This document shows positions 48,661 to 61,111 of a stretch of DNA of 64,000 nt, piece by piece; the stretch's first letter is position 1, and each line of letters begins with the position of its first letter. Source of the DNA: Diprion similis (lineage: Eukaryota > Arthropoda > Insecta > Hymenoptera > Diprionidae); contig NC_060105.1 of NCBI RefSeq assembly GCF_021155765.1, positions 10,325,001-10,389,000 on the forward strand. Direction: 5' to 3'. The translations under genes and the position numbers were made by a program. A model generated the notes under the pieces. It was given only the letters and a program-made list of their open reading frames with translations, was not told the DNA's origin and did no database searches.

Positions 48661-49408
48661 GTGGGGTCAGATTTTAAATCTGTCACGTAGCGAATGCTTA
48701 TCAGGTGCAGTCGGGTGTCCGGGGGTTTCGGCGAGGCGCGATAAGGTTGAGAACCCACCTGACCCTGGACAACCAATTGCGCAGCCCGTGGCGGCAGCCA
48801 TCTTGCTCGGCTCGGTGTTTGAGTCGCGTGGCGCCCATATGGACTTTAGTATCCGTAGACAGCCGGTTGACGAAGCATGGACGTTCCCCACCTCGGCGTG
48901 CAGTAGCTCTCTTGCCGAAGTGACGTTTGGCGGCTTGGAACGACAGCAATTAGCTCGGAAGCCCGCGCTTCCGGTATTTAAATTTTCAAAACGAAAGCGC
49001 GCCAAAATTTTTCGCGCCAAAATAATTAATCACGCCGTGCCACCGAAGTGAGTGACAGTTGGCGTTTTGGAATCGTGTAAAAGTGAAGAAGCTACGGCTT
49101 CAGCCAGAGTCCGGAACTGCTGATCAAAAGTTAGTGAAATTCGAGTGAAAACGACGAGATGGGCTCGCAAAGAAACGGCGGAGAAAAAAGGCGAGAATCT
49201 TTTCGAAAGGCGCTCTTTAAATGAGTGATTTTGAAACTTGGATTGTAAATTCGAGCGGCCCTGAATTAATAACCACGGTCAAATCGAAGGACCGCACGTG
49301 CTTTAAGGACAGGAAAGTAAGGCGAGCCGGTAGTTCGAAACATCAGGCGATCATCTCGTGAGCGTGGGTCTTCTTCGACGGCGTTTCCGCGGGTTTTTTT
49401 CGTCTAAG
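48661..49408 (+). promoter_or_regulatory. GC-rich promoter region with probable non-coding first exon
   Basis: The sequence is sharply GC- and CpG-rich compared with its flanks. It holds a YY1-like GCCATCTTG at 48,797-48,805, an ETS-like element near 48,968-48,975, and two E2F-like GCGCCAAA sites at about 48,999-49,006 and 49,014-49,021. Right of these, a leader-like sequence runs to TCTAAG|GTAAGG at about 49,408, a good donor with no long upstream frame, so it reads as a 5' UTR exon. The gene it would serve must extend to the right, and I did not identify its coding exons. On the minus strand the YY1-like site contains an ATG (CAAGATGGC) followed by a short frame and a GTGGGT donor, so the promoter might be bidirectional. 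Confidence 0.5.
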
Positions 49409-52400
49409 GTAAGGAACCAGCGATCGTAAATAGCTTCACTATGTTCACAACAACGACTATATAGGTTGCACTGTAAACTGGAATAATAAGGAAATTGTGA
49501 CGCTCGAATTGTGACTGCAGAATGTCTGAAGAAAACAATCCGATAATAGTCTACGTTGAATCTCTGAGTCCTCTTGGATGTCAGGCTGTGCAATTTTTGT
49601 GAAAGTTTTCAAGGTATAACAATTGCGATATTGCTCTTCAATGTTTACGCAAATTTAGTGATGAACCATTTTTGAATTTGATGGAATCTGAAGAGCAGAA
49701 ATCTCATGGAATTTCACTAAATCGAGATTTTTTACAGAAGTAAAAAACGTGGTGTTTCCAGAAGAAAACGTGGGTCGTAAAAATCGTGGATATTTGAAAC
49801 CTTTCGCAAATTCATATTTGTTAAATATTCAGTCAAGTTTTTCAGAATAGCATTACAAAAAGAGATTTTCAATAGGGAATAGGAGTGTGAATAAACGGTC
49901 GAGGTTGAATTAGATTTTACTTCTACTTCCGTTGTACCGAGGACAACTTCCTGCTTTCAGTCTGGGCCATATATATGCAATAAATATTACGTATGGCAGA
50001 GAAGGACATCATTCATTGCGATTTGTTTAGCAACCTTTTATAACTGAATTATTTTTTATCGTTTTGTCTCGCCGAACTTTTTTCACTTTCCATTGACAAA
50101 TACTACAGCGAAAAGTAAAGGAAAACCGGAGTAACTGGGTGAGAGAAAAAAAGCAATCAAGAAGTTCGCGGCAATGGCATTGACCGTGCAGTCTAAGCAC
50201 TTACGAAATGCTTACAATTAGAAGGCTTCACGGTTAGAACAGAATCGTAGTCCGCATTATTTTGTTCACGATTAACTTTTATCTTGACAATTTTCTCTCT
50301 CTCTCCGTCTCGTATCGTCGAACGAGAATCTACAAACTCTCTAGCCTGACTTTCTACGAAAATATTAATTTGAGTAGTCATAAATTTGCATAAATTGAGC
50401 GTCAATTTTAACGGCAATTTCTTACAACGATCCACAATTTCAGTTTATTAATTTCAAATACAAGAGAGAGATTGGCTTGAAAAAAAGTAAAAATTTTTAT
50501 TTTTCCATGTAGAACAAACTCGCGGTAAATAAACGCATAACTCGAACTTGATGCGTGCGTTAACTAGAATTGTATAATAATTAATTGAAGGTTGTCACAA
50601 TGCTCGAATGCTTCAACGTTCTGGTCTGCAGTGACCGGAAGTATCTCGACAACTCATTCATTCCAATAGAAAATACACGCCGATTTCTACAAATTTACGT
50701 TACGAGCAGCTTTATTGCTCATTTCGCGGTTTATTTTCCACACAAAGTGAGGAAATCAGAAGTGCAAAATCATAACTCGCTCCTTATATTTCCGTTGGCT
50801 TCTTCACGGTTTACCGCGAAGATTTTCTAACGAATGAAAAACTAAGATGTCGCGTAAATTTTCGCGACTCGCGTTCCTCGCTTGACAGGCGTAAAATTCA
50901 ACGATAAACAAAAAGTACCAACTGAACAACGTGAACCACCATATTTTCAAAACCAGACCTCTATAGTTCATTTATCCAGTATCATAGCTGCATTTTGCAA
51001 TACATTTTGCACTCGCCATAAAACTATCCACGAAAGGAATGAAAATCGATTTAACGTCACCGTTTACACTAACTAGTAGTTAGGATAATTGAAAAATGCT
51101 TAACACGGATGATTTCAGCCGGCAAAAAAGTTGCACAGAAGTACTGCACAATATATACGTCATTCCTACAGATACAGATATGCAGTATATTGCAAGTTCG
51201 TCATTGCCATGCTGCGTTCATTCCGTGAGCTTCAATTGTGCGATCAACGAATGAATCACCATCGCTGGCTTAGCCACGTACTGCAATCGTAGTTTTAGAC
51301 AATTTTTTAAACGATCAGGTCGATACGTTGCAACAGATCTTGGAATACTTCTTACCACGTATGGAGCAACGGATAATGTTAGGATACCAGCAGCTATTAC
51401 AGTGATAAGAGAGAGTTGAATTTTCAGCTTTGAGTATTTCAGACTTTATCTCGAATGGAATTTTAAAAAGTGCTTTTCGACGGTTCGCTGTATAATAACG
51501 CGTCTTCACCTTGCGGACGAAAAGCCTGATCACCGTACCCAGCTGGTTTGTAAAGCCGATTATAATTAGAAACCTTGAATATATTGCTTCAGGATTTACT
51601 ATTTAGAATCGTCGGTTCGTTTGGATTAGCTGTACATCCAGACACTGCTCATCGCGTTGCGTCTACACTTTCGAAAAGATCAAATCGTTATATCATACAA
51701 GCAACAAGATTACCATTCTTGTTCGGTACTTATGGGGGGACTAGTGCGTTTTAACTCTAACGAATGGGGAAATGCAGATTCAATGATGTGTCGTAATAAT
51801 CATCGGAAATTGTACCTTGTAAGATTACGGATTCACAAAAACTGTTTGCGATACTTATTTTTAAGGTCCACGTTGGTACGTCGATGATGAAAGTGTCATT
51901 GATTACGCTAATGTAAAAATCAACACAAAGTAATCTCTCGGGAAATTTGAAAAGTCATTTTCTACTTCAAATCTCTTAATCCGCTAAAATATCGATCAAC
52001 TTTTCAATCCTCTGAAATTTTTATCAATCGCTAGTGATCAATGAACTGAAAGCGTTACAGAACGCCTTCAATTCCAGCATGGTAATTAAGATTCATGTTC
52101 GCAGTATAAAGTAACGGTGTATGATCAGGTACAATCAAGGTAAAATAAAATATTTAAACAACGTAATCGACAGCGCCAAAGGTGTGCTCGAGTTGCACTT
52201 TTCTTATCGCAACTATAACTGTCAGCGATAAAACTGCATTGCGGATGCACCGAGTGACGCAGAATACAACGGAAAGAAGAAGAAACCTCAATAAACTTGC
52301 AGTTCTTTGATTTTCAGTTGTATTTGCACTCTGCAATTACGCAGGATAGTTACGTTTACCTTGAACGGAAAGAAAGGAGAAGATTTGCGAAATGGTTTCA

Positions 52401-53127
52401 GCGCAGGTATAATATCGAAGATATTTCTAAAGTTTTTAGTCAAGAATGCCGGTGGTCAGATTCAACTGTAAAGTTAATTAGCTTAGTTAACTGAAGGATT
52501 GACCCGAGGAATGAGGGGGGAATATAAATGATCGATTATGATGGACGCAGGGCTACGACATCGGTTGTCCGGAGCTTGACTAATTATTACCTAATTGATA
52601 GAGTTGAAAATTCAGTCAAGTTTTAAACACCATCCTGTCAGCACGATTCAAAAAGGAAAACGAAAAGTCGTTAAGATATATCATGTGAACAGGCTCTTGC
52701 ATAAACATTAGAAAATCACGGCTCTTTTTGACTGAAGGGGTTCCAACGATGAAGTTAAGTTTCGTTAAAAAATAAAAAAATCAATACACATAAAAAATAA
52801 GCCTCCAGTATAATCTGACGAGTAAAAGGAATTTCGAAAGGTCTGAATTCAGAAAAACTGCAATTGCAATACATAATTAATCCCCGCAAGTTCTGAATCC
52901 ATGATTCAGATCAGCGGAGCTTGACATTTGATTGTGAATTGTGAAGGTTAATTGATTGAATTGTGGAAAGGATTTCGACGGCGGAAATTTGGTCCAACGA
53001 ATGTCAATGTTTCTAAGGATCTTTGACATTTGACAAAGGTAGTCGATCTGCGGGAGGAATTGGTTGCAACCGTTTCGGCCGTGTGTAAAATCGAGTCGTC
53101 GTAGGTGAACCGCGTAAGCCTATTCGG
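49409..53127. other. Non-coding stretch, possibly a large first intron
   Basis: AT-rich, with no exon supported by splice signals plus recognisable protein. If the promoter at 48.7-49.4 kb is real, this is probably its first intron. Confidence 0.4.
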
Positions 53128-53201
53128 ATGAACGATAAGACCAAGAGCAACAACGGACTTGCTCCACTTTCGAAACTGGCTCCTGAGTCACGGAGTTGCC
53201 G
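53128..53201 (+). CDS. Weak candidate first coding exon
   Basis: An ATG in fair context (CGGATGA) opens MNDKTKSNNGLAPLSKLAPE and runs to TGCCG|GTGAGC, a good donor, within a locally GC-rich patch (53,000-53,290). It could be the first coding exon of the gene starting near 49.0 kb. No downstream partner was found in the window and no family is recognised, so this is only a suggestion. Confidence 0.2.
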
Positions 53202-55790
53202 GTGAGCTCGAGCTCAACTCCGTAGGCTCTTTATTCCTGCTTCTACTCCCCCGCATTCGCTTCAGCCTCTGTATTCTAAGCTACTAGCTAGCGTACATGG
53301 CGTCCCAAAAACTTTATTGTGTATCGTATATTCAAAAGCCAGGGATCGCGTCATGCATTGAAGTCGTTAACGAGCCGCTACAGCCACCGTTGTGTACAAC
53401 TGGCCAATTTTAATCTGAGGCTGTAGTTCCCAGATTCCGGTGCGTGCAAAGTTTAGAAAAAGTTTTCACACTGCGAAGTATTGTCCGTCTTCCAACTCTG
53501 CAACATTTTCCACGATTAAGGATCTATTGATGCTGTAATACGGGAAGTAATTATTATACCGTCGACAATACGTTCGTGCCGAAAAACATTCGCCATTGGG
53601 TTGAGATGAAATTTATTCGAACAATTTGCTAAGCGATTATAAGTGGGAAAAAATGGCATGTTGAAAATTAGCGATTCCTTAAGTGAATAAGGTTTGTACC
53701 ACCTCCAGAAAATACCTAAAATTGAACATAGTGGGCTGAAGTTTACGAGATTTATTAGTCGAGATGATGCATGTGTGTATTGTTTAATATTGTTGTCGTT
53801 TCTTCAGAGCAATGAAACGATTAAGCTTTTATTTAACGCCTCACACTTGGCTAAATATTATTTTTCGTCTATACGTTAACCTTAACGGTCTGTTTGCTTT
53901 GAGCGCGTGAAAATAAAGGGGTTATATATTTTACGACGAACAGGTTTGCGTTTGGTAGTTATAATTAATCAGATGAGAAGTTTTTTTTCTTTCTTTTTTT
54001 TTTATTTTTGTTTGTATGTATTTTGTTTCACTCTTCACATCTTTCGATTATTTTATGGACTGCGATTCCGGCTTCTTTTCATTGCAATTTTTCCGGATAG
54101 GTGAATTAGTGTTACATTATTTTATCGTATTAATTGTATACCGCATTTTATCACGTTTCCTACACTTCGTGACCCAGATTTCATCACAATCGTATCAATC
54201 GCGTCATTGTTAATCGTTAATTGGCCTGTAAAACTATAACAGATAAATTAGTCAGAGATATTTTCGTTAAATATCTAACAAGAAAACACTCAATGATTTA
54301 TTTATCTTTCTGTTAATTTGAAGTAATGAAAATTGTTATTGTAAAACTTGTCTCACATATGTAGTTTAGCTTACCTACTTTAAAATTTCCGAAATTTTGA
54401 TTTCAGTATCGAGAATTTGAAATCATAATTTATTTAGAGTCTCAAAACCTAATTTGTTCTGACTGAAAACGAAAAAATTGTTCCTAGACTTCAGACTAAA
54501 AACTCTCTTGAACAATATTTTTTAAAAGATTAACTTATTCTTCTTGGAGACGGAGATTATGTAGTTGAAGTTCTCTTGCCGGTTGCAGCTGAAACAAGCT
54601 TGAAAAAAGCTCGCATCATAATTAATAACCCAGCAGGCAATACACATACAAGCATAAATTTATACACATCATTCGTTTGTGTTAGGACTTCGGTGTAAAA
54701 ACGAGCTTCGTGACTGTACATACATATCAGCGAATTCATTTATTCGCCGTACTGTTCGTTATATTTGGCACGTGTTATACAGGACCTTATAAAAAACTAT
54801 GCATCATGTTAAACGTGAATTATTATACTTTACAACGAGCTTCGTAAGTAGTAAGATCATTACAATTTCATAACTCTCCAGTTTTTGTTTACTTAGGACT
54901 CCACGATGCTTTGCCAAAATTCGTATAAATAATATGGCGGATTGCAATATAGATGATAATTGATTGCAATTTATCTGTTTACAATGAGTCGATTTTTTCG
55001 AATATTATTTATATCCGATTTACTGTACACTTGTTGTTAAATGAAATTTATTGCCATACTAATTACACGTGTATTATAAGTTCATGAACTTTGTGAACGC
55101 GTTTCATATTTCACGGTGTCTGCATAGTTGCCTGGAGAAAAAAGAACTCATAAAATAAATAATGTTGATTAAGAAGGCTGATTCAGCCACAGAAAATTGT
55201 AATTCTACTTCTATGTGAGACGCGTCATCAACTTTCAGTTGACTGTAATTATGAATTTAATTATTTCAGCAGTTAATTAAAGGACGTTCAGAATTATTTG
55301 TCACCCTCAGGGAGCTTCAGAAAAGTGTAAAGAAAGCAAAACACGGTTCTTTGAAATTTTAACAACTAACGTGTATTCGTTATCATGATTTATAGTTTAA
55401 TTTTGAATGTGCCATTTATTTCAATCAACACTTGGTCCGTTATTTATTCATTGTTACATGGAATACGATGTTATTTTAATCTGATATTGTACAAAGGTAA
55501 TTCACGTCGTTATATACGCAGAAAATTCGACGAATGTTAAAATTTAATACATATATATACATTATATGTTGTACATTCGGAGATTAAATAAAAGAATCGC
55601 TTCACTCTTGTTGATTTTAGACATAGTTTCGAGTATAGTTCTTACGATTTTGTAATCAAATTTTTTCTTTGCCCGTCCATTAGACTCACAGATGTGAATA
55701 TTCTCTTGCGAATACGATAGAATATAAAGAGTAACGAATCAAGGTGGAATTCCTTTGAACATTATCTTCCAAGGAAGTCACTCGCCATTA
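53202..55790. other. Intergenic or intronic, AT-rich, nothing recognised
   Basis: No coding sequence, repeat array or RNA gene stands out. Open frames here are short and biased to Phe, Leu, Ile and Tyr, as expected from AT-rich DNA. Confidence 0.45.
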
Positions 55791-55963
55791 TCAACTGCCG
55801 CTCCTCCTTCCACTCGTGTCGAAAATCTTCAGTTTTTCTTTGAGACGGCTGTTGTTTTCGACGGTAAACCCTTTCACCTCCGTCTTATCCATGATTGTAA
55901 GGATCACAGGATCAGAGTGTTGGTCGTCGGTCCATGACTTGCACAAAAACGATGAAGCGTTTT
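55791..55963 (-). CDS. Possible alternative C-terminal exon of the adjacent GPCR
   Basis: On the minus strand, CTTCTCAG at about 55,964-55,971 is followed by a 57-codon open block (phase 1) rich in charged and polar residues: CKSWTDDQHSDP, then MDKTEVKGFTVENNSRLKEK, ending SGRRSGS. This is typical of a receptor cytoplasmic tail. It would join a phase-1 donor in the preceding exon; the only candidate I see is weak (GAGCGAC|GTGTTT, within YLERR). Otherwise the GPCR ends at the TAA at 56,026. It may also be 3' UTR that is open by chance. Confidence 0.35.
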
Positions 55964-56025
55964 CTGAGAAGGAGAAGTAACGACAAGTATCAGTACAAAA
56001 TGGAGTCACCAAAAAACCAGCCGCG

Positions 56026-57147
56026 TTATTTCATCTCGCGAAAGTATAATCCATATAACGTGGGAGGAAACACGTGTTTTCTGGAAGTGAAAACACGTCG
56101 CTCAAGGTAGTCGCAAAAGCGTACCTTAAACGCGCTTCGAAAATGCTTGGATACGAGGGTGTAGAGTATCGGGTTAACCGCCGCAGATAATTCGACGATC
56201 AAGTAGCTAGCGTTGAGTACAGTTTGCGAACAGCATAACGTTGGAGCCATAAAGCGGACCAAGGACACCATCCGATACGGAGCCATGCTGACATAGAAAA
56301 CCGCAGCGAGGGCCACTGAAATGTGTTCGCCACAAGAGTTATGAGTTACGACGTTACGACGTTACGACGTTACGACGTTACAGGAAATTGCCATGATCCT
56401 AGACCAACGCTCGCCCCGAGATACTCGCCTGACGTAGGCAGGGTTTCAATATATTTCGGAAGGTGCGATGTTTGAATGATTAAACTCACCGAAAACCCTG
56501 GTAGCGTCGTTGTCCTCGATGTTCTTGAAGCTGGTGGTATCGATCAGCACGAATGTACCCAGAGCGATGAGCACGATGGTGGGAAGAAATAGGAACATAG
56601 TGGTCGAAGCTAGGAATATGAAGCCCTGAATGCTGGCAAGAAAATGGTACCTCAAGTTCAGTTCCATCGCTGCGAAAGTAGCAGCCATCGCCCAAATCAC
56701 AAGAACGCCTTTGGCACCCTGCGAGAATCCAAAATCCGGACTGGATTGCGATTTCGGATGACAAAGTGCGACGTATCGCTCAATCGCGAAGATGACCAAG
56801 GTCAGAACCGAGGCCTCCAGAGTCAGGAAGGCGACGTAGACGCCGTTAGTGTGGAAGCAGAATTGGAACCATCGTTTCAGGACGTCAAGGAGGATCTGGA
56901 GGATCACTATCAGGTTCGATATCAGTATGCTGATGACGTAGCAATTCGATGCAGTGCGCATAGATCCATTACTGCCAACTATCACTGCCACCACTGCCAA
57001 GTTTAAGGGTAAGCCGAGGGACACGATTGCCAACCTAAGCATCGTCAGGACGTAACTGTCGCTGTTCTCCTCGCCGACGACGAAGCCCAGGCTTTTATTC
57101 GCGACCTCGTTTTTGTTCAGAAGCTCGAATTCGATGTAGGCTGGCAT
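56026..57147 (-). CDS. Divergent class A (rhodopsin-like) G protein-coupled receptor, peptide-receptor type
   Basis: A seven-transmembrane plasma-membrane receptor. Two minus-strand exons: 56490-57147 (ATG at 57145-57147) and 56026-56315 (TAA at 56026), joined in phase 1 across a 174-bp GT-AG intron, giving 315 residues. Seen: a short N-terminus with NKS; TM1 (LGLPLNLAVVAVIVG); TM2 (SILISNLIVILQILL), where the usual Asp is Asn; a Cys just before TM3 (FQFCFHTNG); an ERYVALCHP motif after TM3; TM4-5; a short third intracellular loop; TM6 (ALAAVFYVSMAPYR), lacking the usual CWxP; and TM7 with NPILY, then an FRSAFK helix-8 start. I see no Cys in the second extracellular loop, so the canonical disulfide may be absent. 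The architecture resembles neuropeptide receptors, but I cannot name an orthologue. The ligand is unknown. Confidence 0.9.
56345..56380. repeat. Short tandem repeat (TTACGACG)n in the GPCR intron
   Basis: Four to five near-perfect copies of the 8-mer TTACGACG. Confidence 0.9.
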
Positions 57148-59399
57148 ATCGAATTAACAGTCACTTCAATTAACCATACAAACGTTTGCTCTTGCACTTC
57201 TCGCGCGGCTTCTCGACGGCTGATCACTTCTGATCCCGATAAAACCTTGCCCGCTTCTAACAACACTGCTTGCTTCACCCCAGTGCTGATGCGTTATAGT
57301 GAATTATATCGAACAGGCGACCTGCGCGTAATCATAGCAATTAACATAATAGAACCGGTGAAGTATAATCCCGAAGGTGGGTTCAAAATTCATTAAACTG
57401 AGTGCCTCCCTTCGGTGCTACAGATCTTACGGAAGTAGATACTTGCATGTGGAAATACCTTCTGCGATGTCATTGGCAGTGAGTAGCCAACGGCAGTTCT
57501 TCGCGTGGTTTGAAGTTTCGTTGAATAAACTTTGGCCATAAAATTCGTCCTCGTAATTCTCGCACATCGTAATAGGATCTGACAATTTTTTGGCAGTCTA
57601 TGACCAAATTCATCTCCCTACAGACATATGGCTATAACTTTTTTTCACCCCATTTCGGGGATTGGGGGTGAAATTGAGCCAGGGTAGATGATGCTAGTTG
57701 AAGATACCTGGGAACGTGCCAGGCGTATAAATATGCCCTTAAAAAAGCTTCTTTTCCTTAGACAAGAGTCAGCTTTGAATTTATGGTAGTCAACTGCGGT
57801 AAGTGGAACGTGCCAAGTTCGATTGGCGATTGTAGATAGAAACTATTTCAGTATTTATCGACGAGTCTAAATTGTTAAATAAAAATCAAATTCCTCAAGC
57901 ATCACGCTCGCGTTAAAATAATTTACCACTTCGATACCAGTAGCTTGTAACGTAAGGGGATAACTCTGTTTAAAAATGGCTACAGTTACCTCACCCAGCT
58001 CTGAATAGACTATTAAGCACATGTATGAAGGCGCGTGTATAGGTGCATAAAATTGTTGCGAAGGTGTGCTCATTCCATTCATGAGAATTAACGCTACATA
58101 TGATCAAGCCAGTCAGAGAGCGAGTGACTGAAGAGATATTAAATGTGATGTGCCATAATTGTTCACTAACCTAATTAAAACTCAGGCATACACAATCCTC
58201 TGTATTTAGTCGACGAAATAGCTAACAATTTCTGAAAAATATTTGTTAAATAAGCAATTTATTATAGTGCATTAATTCATTCGAACAGTGTACAGATTTC
58301 CGAAACAAATTACGTTACTGACATACATGCGACGCTAATTGTTCCAAGAACTAGGCACACACACACCTCGTTATGGGTATAATAATATTTCCCAACGAAA
58401 AGAGAGTTGTGACAGAATTTCGATCGTGGGAAATCAGTATCGAGAGCATGGGTGCGATAGTTTGATAAAACAAAAAAAAAGGACCGCGTGTCGATAACGG
58501 GACTGCCGATTTATTCGCTGATTCGGCCAATCGGTTACAAGCACCTGAGACAAACCATCGGCTGTCTGTGCGATCCGCTTCATTGAAGTGCGCCATGGGC
58601 TACCAGAAAGCCCGGGGCTAAACTATCGGTCATATTATTTTTGACCGGTGAATTAATTGGATTCACACTGGACAAGTATGCGAATTCATTGACGGTTCGG
58701 CGGATGCTTTACGTACGTTTTTTTACGTTTTTTAACGCGTACCCCCATACGTAAGAGGTAAACACGTGCGAAAGTTGCTCTACTTCGTGTTACATGTACT
58801 TACTCGTAACGTGAGATTCCCTTCTTTGAAACGGGCATTGCTATGGTACCTAATTATTACCATGGTCGAGATATCTGGGAGAGATAGGTGGGTATTATAA
58901 ACCCAAGATTCTAGCCGCGGGTTTTTTTAATCGCATTCCATTCACTGCCTAGATAGCACACCTGGGCAGGCTTATGAACGTATATATGTATATAACTGCC
59001 AGTAGCACTTCTAACTTTACAGATTCCACGTCTAAAGTGTGATCGGAATTTGGGGAGGTTCGACCCTTTTCACGAAAATCATGCTGGGATTAGATTTCAT
59101 CTTGATTAATTTTGGTAGTAAGATGTTAGTGTGAAATATGATGAATTTCAGAAAGTTTCACTCCTTAATTTGCGGAATATCATTCTCGACGAAAAGGATT
59201 CATGCGTGAGTTTGAAACGATCATCCTAACAATTACTACACTTGACGTAGTTTTTTACGGAATCATACCATGATTAATCGCATATAAGTGACCCATTAGT
59301 TGAATTGATTCGAGTCGAATAAAAAATGCTTAATCATTGGTTGAAGAGATTTTCTGGTACGATAATATCGACTCTGTATTTCAAACTGACTGAATTGTA
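57148..59399. other. Intergenic, upstream of the GPCR
   Basis: No coding exon is supported. A hairpin with TTTCACCCC / GGGGTGAAA arms at about 57,644-57,675 resembles small repeats common in insect genomes. A 23-nt sequence at 59,337-59,359 is identical to one at 44,800-44,822. The rest is AT-rich. Confidence 0.45.
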
Positions 59400-60920
59400 C
59401 AATGAAATGAATTTCGTGCGGCTGAATCGATTCTGAACGCGTGATACGGAAGATCAGCAATAAACCTTGCAGAGACAAAGTGTCTTGAGGAAAACGCTGG
59501 ACTCTTCTCTTCCTCCTCATTGTTTCAGTCAACCAGCGAGCGTCCGTCACTTGCCATTTACAGTTTTTGCGAATCGTGACCATTTACGCGTGTACGTTGT
59601 ACAACTGAGTCTCACGTGGATCCGAGAATCATCACTTCCATCGTATAAAGAGTTTGTAGACGCCGACCTCGTGTGGTCTCGCGTCTACAGACTATCCGCC
59701 TCGCGACTCGTTTGTACCGTATTTTTTTCGTCGCATGAATTCGGGTGTTCATTTTTGCTTGTTCCTCTTGTTGTGATGTTTTTTGTTCACCTTTGCTGCC
59801 CAGCCGTGGCTCGAAGCCTCGAAAGACGAAGAGGCCTCCTCGACGCATAAACTACGAGGATTGGGCCCCCAAGCACCGGACTGGTCCATCGCCTCGGGCC
59901 CATTACGACCGACCAAGGAGAACCAATCGGAGCAAAGCGGAGCAAAGCGGAGCAAAGCGGAGCAAAGAGAAGCCCGGCAAAGCTGGGCGAAGAAGCGAGA
60001 AGGAGATGAGGAGATGAGGCATGGGCGCTATTATCATCGGTGGCTTAGCCATGAGCGACGAGCAAGAACCAACACTGGGGGCTGCGGTAGCGGCTAAGGC
60101 TCAGGCTGAGGTTGATTGCATTCCTTTCCGAGGAAAGGTGCCGAGAATTTGACACCACCTTCATCCACTCCTACAGTCCCTCGACCTTTGGTTCAAGGAG
60201 ACCAGGATCAGTTACCTTTAACTCATGGTCAATTGTAGGGACTCTTAACTGGCAATTGTTTTATCTTTTTGTTTTTTGTGAAAAAGATATTTCAACGGCA
60301 GATTTATGTTAGGAAGAAAGTAAGATCTAAATCTGGAAAAGAATCGACTGTCTATTTTTTCGATCGATGATGATGAAGGAGATAATTCGATTCGAAAGTC
60401 CTCTCGTAGTACCTACTAACATTTTTCAATTACTCGAAGAAATTTCCTGCTTTCTGATGTTTCTTCATTTTTTCATGGATAAATCCTCGTGCTGGATTTC
60501 TTTGGACTAGGAGTTAAGAGGGCTGGCCACACGTCTCGCCATAAACCATCACGTTAAAGACACACTTGGTAATTTGTTTCACGTCAAAAGCTCAGACGCC
60601 CTTTCCCCCCTTCTCTCGCCACTTGCAGCAGAGAACAAAGAATGTGTAGAGCCGAGCGTAACGCGTCGATGGTAACTTGAAATACGGTGCATATACCCAG
60701 CGTCCAATTCTTTCAGTCAAGGATGGGAGAAAGTTATGTAAATTCAGTTAATTTACAGTAACTAATTACCGCTGATCCTGCAAGCTCCTCCACCCCCGCA
60801 ATTCACCGATCCCTTAAGACGGGCACTTTCGTTAGAGGCTTCAAAAAATGAATGTGTTTTATTGTGTACATCTATAGTTTGAAGCCTGTAGAGTACGATG
60901 CAGTTAGTGAGTTTGGTCAG
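59400..60920. other. GC-richer region with weak coding signals
   Basis: GC-rich between about 59,460 and 60,240, with long open frames in several registers that I attribute to composition. A plus-strand ATG at about 60,019, with a second in frame (MSDEQEPTLGAAVAAKAQAE), gives a short protein-like frame ending at a TGA. Its possible donor AAG|GTGCCG is weak. I do not call a gene. Confidence 0.35.
59928..59967. repeat. 10-bp minisatellite (AGCAAAGCGG)n
   Basis: About four copies of CGGAGCAAAG in direct tandem within a GC-rich stretch. Confidence 0.9.
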
Positions 60921-61111
60921 TTCTTAAAAATGACGTTCCGAAAGCATTTGAGCGTGACTCCGATCGGCGGCAAATCGAGCGGCAAGAAAAGCGCATATCC
61001 TTGACGACAAAAGAGACCCATAAATCACGCAGAGAGAAGGTGGATGGGCAAAATAAGCATTACGAGGAAGCTGAAAGACTATTATATGGTGCTGGAATAG
61101 CTGACTACTCG
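60921..61111 (+). CDS. Candidate internal coding exon, unrecognised protein
   Basis: Bounded by a TTGGTCAG acceptor and a strong TACTCG|GTAAGT donor, the block is open for 63 codons in one frame. It encodes a strongly charged, probably helical segment (FERDSDRRQIERQEKR, then EEAERLLYGAGIADYS). It stands out from AT-rich flanks and has no ATG requirement. I found no certain partner exons. A possible next one starts after TTTTTTGTGCAG at about 61,421. The family is not recognised. Confidence 0.35.

Noticed and set aside
48667..49020. 117-codon minus-strand open frame over the 48.7-49.0 kb promoter
   Set aside because: The region has dense promoter motifs and GC-rich composition. The frame has no recognisable domain. 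Only a short ATG-initiated segment could be a real first exon, and it lacks support.
59467..59850. 127-codon plus-strand open frame
   Set aside because: It begins without an ATG, lies in GC-rich sequence where several frames are open at once, and shows no recognisable domain.
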